Origin: Muscardinus avellanarius
Lineage: Eukaryota; Chordata; Mammalia; Rodentia; Gliridae
Direction of reading: 5' to 3'
Assembly (NCBI GenBank): GCA_963383645.1
Contig: OY726560.1
Location: 31,371,173 to 31,435,172, forward strand
DNA length: 64,000 nucleotides
Both the position numbers and the translations under genes were made by a program. Positions 44,301-53,058 of this stretch are shown piece after piece. Under the pieces are notes generated by a model, which ran no database searches, was not told the DNA's origin, and worked only from the letters and a program-made list of their open reading frames with translations. How positions within the stretch are numbered: position 1 is the stretch's first letter; each line of letters starts with the position of its first letter.

Positions 44301-47300
44301 TTTCATCTATTATCACCCATCGTGGATTTCTCTAATCCTTAGCCAGCATGCAGCTAATGGTGATGATAGCAGCTTTCATCCTTGAGAGGTCTGAGGCATT
44401 CTAGGCCTTGCCCTTCTTGGGTTGTAGTTGCTGCAATTGCCTGTTGGCACTTATTACTGGACACGGAAGCCAAGAAATGCTGCCACAAATACCTTGAATT
44501 CCAGACATTCTGCTTCCTATCTGCATCAAGTAAAAACAAAATTACTTCTCCATAATAAGCAGAATTGATTATCTCTAGTAATGTACTAGATAGGCTTGAT
44601 GAATTCAAACTAATTCGGTAGGAGATGTAGTCTCAGCTCAGTCCACAACATGTAGTGTGATCTCTAATGGATGATGCATTCTCTCTGCCTGAAAAACTCA
44701 GACCACAAATCCAGCTCAACCTAAGATTACAAGGACAAATGACACAAACTCTATTTCTGGGTCACTGGAGTGGTAGTGAATAGGGGCAACCCTTTATTTC
44801 GAGCTCCATGCATTATGTCTCTTAGAAAACAGCAGCATATAGCTGTCATCGGTGCAATTCACCTGGAGGACAACATGCTTTTCCACAGGATGTAACTTGC
44901 AATCTGGCCTCTTGGCCGCAGCGTGAATGGGCTTTTCCATCATTCCGTATGGCCAAATGTTTCAGGGTGACACAGGTTGCATGGCCATATGCTTGTTAGG
45001 ATAAGTTTTTCACTATAAAATGAGCTGTTTATTAATGAGCTGCTTACTCCAAGATAATATTTTGTGGAATCCCATGTCAAGTATCTGAGGATCTCTACAG
45101 GCTCTAAGAAAAAGGTACTAGCAGAGGCAGTGAAAATAGAAGGCAAACCCTTATCTGCAGTAGGTGTCAGTTTCTGTGACAAGGAATCTCTGCTTTTTTC
45201 ATGAAGGGGAGTGATGCAGTAATCAACTCATCACTGAGGAGCTGTGTGAACTTCCTGAGGGGTGGTACCCTCCTGAGATCTCAGAGTCGGGCTCTGCTAC
45301 TGGTAGCTCAGGTATCTGCGACGGCAGAAGTTAATAGCCGTGGTGGACTCAGTCCATGGTGTTGGGCCATGCATGGCCTTCACTCCATGGCCTCTGCATG
45401 AGCCATTGCACAAGCTCAGAGCTGGTCATGGAGAGAAGCTCCCAAGTGGTTGGATGGGTATTCTAGTCAACCTGCTTACTCCTTTCTTTGAAGGGGCTGC
45501 TCTCCTATAGGAGTGAACCTGAGACACATAGATCTGCATGCTTTGTTCTCAACTACCACGAGTCCCTTTACTTGCCTCTAAGACTCTTTTTTCTCATCTT
45601 CCAATCCCATTTATTCCAGCCTCTGTCCAACTAGTCATCGACCCCTGCCTGGTAAGACATCCTTACCTTGAACTGCATTTCTCTCCACACAATGTCACTG
45701 ACTGTACACTGCTCAGTTTTGTGACCAGGGGGAAGGAGAATGGAAAATGAGTTAAGAGCTCAGCTTGAGTTTGTAGCATTTGTAACTAGGACCAGAGGTG
45801 ATGCCACAGAGGGGTTAAGTGAGACACAGGAAGCATATGGTAAAACTGTCAATGGAATCCATTCAGAGGGAGTAAGCCATGAGAGTATCTAAGGGAACAG
45901 AATTTGGGATAGAGAGAATAGAATGTGCCAGGCCCCTGTTGGGATCGTGTTTATGGGTTCACATAAAGGCAAGCGTGGATGGGAAAGTATGATTGAAAAG
46001 AAGTGGAAAGAAAGCAGAGGAGAAATGGAGTTTAGGTTATTTATATGATTGGGGAACCACAAGGGGCTTTGAAAGAGAGCAGCAGAATGATCAGACTTCT
46101 ACTCCTCTAGAGTCACCGGCTGCTATTCTGAGAAGAGACTGAGGGATGAGTGAAGCATCCCTATGAGTGGTGGGGAAACAATGAGATGTGTGTGGTCAGG
46201 GTTCAAGAGAAGACTGGACAAAAATAAGAATTTTGGTAACCACTCTTCAGGAATTCTACTGTAAGGCAAGCAAAGAGGTGGTAACCTGAGAGGGGATGAA
46301 GCAGGAGGAAGGCTAACGATTTGCTTTTATGTTTTTTCAGGTGAGTGAAATAACAGCATTTTAGCATGCTGATGGGTATGATTCAACAGAATGCAACAAA
46401 TAGATAATGTAAAACAGAGCAGAGATTATTTTAATATGACTCTAAATATATGAAAATTTAAGACTGCACTGTTGAATATAAATTAACTATTTTATGCCAC
46501 ACAAAGTATTTTCTATTATTGAAAAATATTCACCTTTGAAATAAGCTCACATAATAAAACTTATGAATAAGATTAATTAGATAATGTTCTATTAATTAAA
46601 TTCTATAATTAAATATTTTTCTAATAAAAATGTTAATGAGGAATCTGTGAACTACACACATGTATGAAATTGTCTATACTATAATATTTTATAAAGATAA
46701 ATCAATAAATAGCTTTTGCCCAGATTTCTTCTAAATCTAAAATTTTTAGATTCTGTAGATTAAAAATATGTATATTTTCAAGTATTTTTCTATTGTAGGC
46801 ATTTAACATTCAAACACCACAATGGTGAAATTGATACTATCTGAAATTATTAAAAAGTTACTTTTTTTTCTTTTGCAGTACTGGGAATGAAACCCAGGGC
46901 CATTTTACTTCTGAGCTACTCTCTCAGCCCTATTTCTTTTATTCTTTAATTTGAAGCAGGATCTCACTAAGTTGCAGAGAGCCTCACGAAGTAGCTGAGG
47001 CTGTCCACAAACTATGATTCTCCTGTCTCAGCCTCCCAAGTACTGGGATTACAAGTGTGCATCACCACACTTGGCTAAAAAGTTACTTTTACACTAAAAT
47101 ACTTGCATCCATATTATAAATATAAATGTATAATAGCTGCTTGAATTTCAGAAAATACTTACCTACCGACCATATCATCCCACAGTAAAATAAACTTCAG
47201 TAAACTTCATCAGTAAACCAGAAAAAAATGGGAAACCCAGAGATTTAGAGTTAATTCTTTAATTCCTGTGTATAATACTATAATAAGTAATTCTAGGATA

Positions 47301-48528
47301 TAAATGTCCTACATATGATATTAATGTTAGAAAAAGGTAAATACGTTGAGGTATTTGCCTTGAAATACTGGTAATTTCTGAGTATATTTCAACAAAACAA
47401 TCATTACATTTTGTGTTCACATGAAATAATTTTAGAAATTGAAGTGGTGGGCAGAGATGTCAGACATCTGTAGTATGGCTCATTTTGAAATTACTGAGCA
47501 TCTTCAGTGTTCTCCAAAGCTCCATTAGATAGTATGATTACAATATTGCCTGGTGCAGCACAGGATTGTAAGGAGGACCTCCCTGTGCCAGATGTTCATC
47601 GAAACCCAAAGTCCCCAAACTCCAGCCCTGGTAAAGCTGCCTGACAGGTGGCAGTGGGTACCACATTAGGAGCCAGTGACATTTAATGGGAAGGGGCCAG
47701 GCTTCAGACCCCGACATCCATGGTTGGGATCTCAGCACCCGCACTTTCTTGCCAGCATGACCTTGAGCAAGCTATAAACTCTTTCAGCTTAGTTTCTGCA
47801 TCAGAAAAAGTGGCCATAATCTATCTTAATAGATTGTTAGGAACACTACATGATAATTTACATATGGTGCTTGTCTCAGTAAGGTATTGGCTAAGAGTTC
47901 ATTGTTAGGAACACTACATGATAATTTACATATGGTGCTTGGCTCAGTAAGGTATTGGCTAAGAGTTCATTAGATATCTGTTCTTATTAGTCACAAAAAT
48001 CCCGTGATTTAGTTTCAGGTTAACATCCCTTTTTCAAGATAACACAGAACCACTTAAGTGTTATCTAGGATTTGAGCCGAGGATGTAGATGCCCAATGCT
48101 ACAATTTGTTACCCAATGTAGCTTGCTCCATCTCCTGTCTCCTCAGCTTCATTCTGTTCTTTCCTTTTTATGTGGGAAAATTAAGCAGAAATGTCACAAA
48201 AGGTAGGGATGCTAATAAGCACTATCTTATTCCTCAAAGGTTAAGCCTTAATCAAGCAACTCTCTTGGCATAGATTAATACAAATGCAAGTATAAATTTT
48301 AAACATGAAATATATTTGCAGTTGAATTTGCAGTTTTGGAGCTAGAAAGACAGTTACTACTAAAATAGAATGTAAAAAAAAATACATGAAAACTGTTAAG
48401 CAAACCATTCATAGGCTTATTATTTTGCCAACTTTTGCTTATCTTTGTAGTTCACATTGAGTTTGGAACACAGAAGGGTTATTGGCATCTAAAGAATGGA
48501 AAATTTTACTTGTGGTACAGTTCAGGAT

Positions 48529-48574
<46 letters not shown>

Positions 48575-51500
48575 CATATACTTATACACTTATTAGGATA
48601 CATGCCACATCAATGATAGGATAACACAGATCTGTTCTTAAGCATTCCTATGATAACTGCAATCTTGACAAACTAGTACACAACATTGTTTTTAGCTTAG
48701 AAGTGGCTATAGTGTCATAGATATGAAAATGCCCTAGGAGTAAAATTTATGGAAAAATGCAAATCAAGTAAAATTTGTGTGCATTTAATTACACATTTTG
48801 ATGAAAAGCAAATATAGACGTATTTCTAATTTTTAGCGAATTCCAATGAGATAAAAATACAAAAAAATGACAATGGGTGAATGGATTATGAAACTGTGGT
48901 ATTAATACACACAATAAAATTTTACTCAGTCATAAAAAAGAACAAAAGTATGTCATTTTCAGGAAAATGGATGGAACTAGAGAGTATTATGCTAAGTGAG
49001 ATTAGTCTGTCACAGAAAGTAAAGAGTCATTTGTTTTCTCTGATATGAGGAAACTGGGGAGAAATTAGGAAACTAAAGGAACTCCAGATAAAAGAGGGAA
49101 AACCCAGAGTAGAGCAATGGAGGGAGGCTGGGGAAGGGAGTAGGGGAGAGGAGACTTGATGAAGAAAACACAAAGTAATTTTATGTACATATCTATACAA
49201 AACTGTCAATGCCAATCTCGGATCACGTACAGGGAAGGGGAGGGAGTGGAACGGGGTCTGGGGAGAAACTCGCCAAGTACTGGGTACATGTATGTCTCTA
49301 TCACTCTGAACCTCATTATGATGTTTAATTACAATGCACTGATAAAACTGTATTTAAAAGAACTTTAAAAGTATATTTTTTTAAAAAAAAGAATTGGGTA
49401 CAAAGGCAACACCTCTGGAAACCCTCCAAATCACAGGGATTACAGGAAGGATTGGGTGTACCGTGGAAACAGAAAAGGTGGAGGCTTCAGAGGAAAATTC
49501 CTGGCATGTCGATGTGTTTTTTACTTTTGAAGAAAAACTGGAGACAGGAATTGCCAGGCGCACAAGCCTGGGTCTCCTGATAACAGCAATCCAAAAGTAA
49601 CGCCCGTGCTGGGAAATGTCAGTGTTCTTTAAGGTAGCAGTTGTCATGTACAAGATAGGCTGTTTTGGCTTCTCTAGTTAAAACAAAACAAAACAGTCCT
49701 GAGGGTGTAAGAAATGTACTTAAAAGTGGGGACATTCAACACAATGGGGAGGAAAGATGTCGTGTGATGGGTGGAAGATAAATTCTGGAGAATAAAACTG
49801 AGCCCATAAATAAATGCAAAAAATAATAAATGATAGCTCTAATTTACAGAGCAGAGTACTATGTACAGGCTACCTAAATAAACCATCCTTTTCAATAGTC
49901 ACAATAGTCATACGATGTAGTGATCAGTAGCCCATTTTACTGATGAGGATAGCCAAGTCTTAGAGAAGTAACTTGCTCCAGTCACAGAATGTACAATGGC
50001 AAAGATGAAATCAAAAGTCAGACTGGACCAAAGCTCACATCCTTTCCATAATATCATAAAACTTTATATAATCAAATATTTCATTTTACCAGATGTGTAT
50101 GCCAGACATTGAGAAGCAGCAAGAAAATAAAAAGCCAAAAGTAAAATATCACTCCATTCATCTTACTAATTTTTTTAAAAAATAGAGACATGATAAATAT
50201 CAAGGAAGACAACTGAACAAGACAAGGAATGGCTATAAAATAATGAAACCGACAGAGTTATATAAACACCCCAGAACTAAGTCCTCCTCGTCAAATCTGG
50301 ACCCTCAGGAAAGAGAGTCAATTATTTCTATGATCATACCCTTCCTCAAACAGTTTTGTTTTGGCATCATAACTGTAGAGTCATATATGTCATATATCTT
50401 TGGATCTTTGGCCTCTGCAGCATGGCCTCTTTATTTTTACTTTTTGCACTGCTGGGTGCACCCCAGGGCCTCATTTTTTTGGTGGTACTGGGGGTGGAAC
50501 CCAGGGGCTTTTCTACCTCTGGGATATACTCCCAGACCTAGTTTATATTTTATTTGGAAACAGGGTCTCGCTAAGTTGCTGAGAGCTTCACTCAGTAGAT
50601 GGGGCTGGCTTTGAACCTGTGTGATCCTCCTATCTCAGCCTCCCAAGCACTGGGATTACAAGCATGCACCACCACTCCCATACAAATTAAATTATTTTTA
50701 AACAGTCCAATGAGGCCTATATTTATACAATCATTCAGAATTTACAATTTTCATTTGAAAAGTGTTTTTTATCATAAATTAGTCTGGCATGTAATTGTAA
50801 AAATGGAGCGTCTATTGCTCACAGGCAGTACTAACAAGTGATGTGAATGTAGTCTTTCAAATAAACTCTTTTTTGGGGGGTTCATTCATGCAGTCATAGT
50901 AGCTCTGATGTCTTTTATAAGTGCATTATTTTATACACATCCCAAATATATCATGAATACCTAAAAGCCTATACTAAATCATATATATTTATTTAAAACT
51001 GTTATTGAGGTGTGATTGATATATGAAAAGCTGATCAGTTTGACTTATACAGCTGTGAAAACCAACACCACAAGCAATTCTATAAACATATCCATCGTAT
51101 CCAAGTTTCTTCTTGCCATTTTCATTATTTTAAAAAAAAAACTGTAATAAGAATACTTGACATAGATTCACCCTCTTAGTAAAATTTTAAGTATACAATA
51201 TTAACAAGAGGCACTGTGATCTACAGTAGATCTCTAGGACTTATTTTCATAACTACAACTTTTCACCCTTTGACGTACGCCTCTCCATTCCCCCTTGCAC
51301 AACCCCTGATCACCACCACACTACTCTGTTTCTTCCTACAGAGCAGCAAAATCAGTATTTAGACTCAGCCTCTGAGAAAGACATACAACAGTGCATTCTT
51401 ATTCACCTATAGTGTGTGATTAAAGAAGGGAGAGGGAAAAACGAATCAAACTGAGGGTGCAGATGTCTGCAATTCAAATGGAATTTAGCTCCTCCCCAAT

Positions 51501-53008
51501 TGTCTGCCAAAAGCATCCTGAAACTGGGACTTTCTACTGGGAAAAGTAGAAATTCATCACCATGGTTTGTGCTTAAACACAGAACCTCCCCCTGATCTGG
51601 TTACCTAAAGTCCAGCCATGGTTCCTGAATCAGAAAAAGTTCAGGTATGGAGACAGAAAGATATAGCTGGGTGTTTGGGGTTTCTTTCTTTCTCTCTCTC
51701 TTTCTTTTTTTTATATTTCCCTCATGGCATTTAAATTTCTATTTAAAACCCAATAAATTCCAAGCACATGATCTTAATTTATAATACTTTTTATTTTTAT
51801 TTTTGTGGTACTGGGGGTGGAACCCATGGGCATTCTGCCCTATTTTTATAATTTATAAGGGAGATATGATTAAAGATATTTTTTAAATAATCTTTAACAA
51901 ATATGTTTTCAAATCTTAACTCTAGAAAAGAGCATTTTAATCCAAAATATATTGTTCACAATTCAGGGGCATAAACGATTTTAAGAATACCATTGATAGA
52001 TTGGATTCTACAGACATATTAAAATATAAAAAGACATTTCAGCATATATAGTAGAATAATTAAATATCTTGTTTTGTCAACTCTCCAACTCCAAAAAATT
52101 CATTTCTTATTTTAAAATAATAATAATAGATTTTGTTAATGTTTTCACAAATGTTTTTTTCTATCCTTCAAAAATGCCTAAGTATCTGAAGAGTACTACC
52201 ACTTTATAAGGGCCTTATGACTGACAGAACAACATATTTTTATTTAATCCAGAAACGGCTACTTATTAAATATATTTATTTATTTCCTTCTATATTTCCA
52301 ACCAAGGCCAGCAAGGGCAAATAGAATCACCCATATCTCATACCTTGATGAAGCATGCAATAGGAGTCAGGTGGCAGGAGAGGGAGCCAGACTTTTGCTT
52401 TCTATTGTCTTTCCATTTACATTAACACACTCTTTTGCTATTATGCTTTCCTACTAACATTCTACCTCAAAACTCCCAAAATGCCTTTTTTAATATAAAG
52501 TGAGTTAAACCGTTATTCAATCAGGAAGAGCAGAGCAAGTGGCTGCAGAGTTGGGTTAACGATGTTCTTTCCAGTTGTATCATCAAGTCCAGGTGTTAAG
52601 TGTTAAGCAAGTAGTTATAATAAGAATTCAGATGCTTGGGTTGAAAAGACCTGGGGGATTTTGTTAGCTCTCAGAGGGGATAGAATTTTACTGCCTTAGC
52701 CAACTAAAGGAACAATGCCAGTGGGTTTTTTGTTTTGTTTTGTTGTTGTTGTTTTCATTTGTAATCTGAGGGATTGAGCCCAAGGTGTTCTACCACTGAG
52801 CTCCACCCCTGGCTCTATTTTATTTTTTATTTTGAAACCAGCTTCACTAAGTTGCTGAGGCTAGCCTCGAACCCGCAATCCTTCTGTGTCAGCTTCCCCA
52901 GTACTGGGATTGCAGGTGTGTGCCACCACGCCTGGCTTGTTTTCATTTTTAACCACAAGCTCTAAATGTGCAATAATCTTATTTGGTGTGTGTGAGCATG
53001 CATGTGCA

Positions 53009-53058
<50 letters not shown>

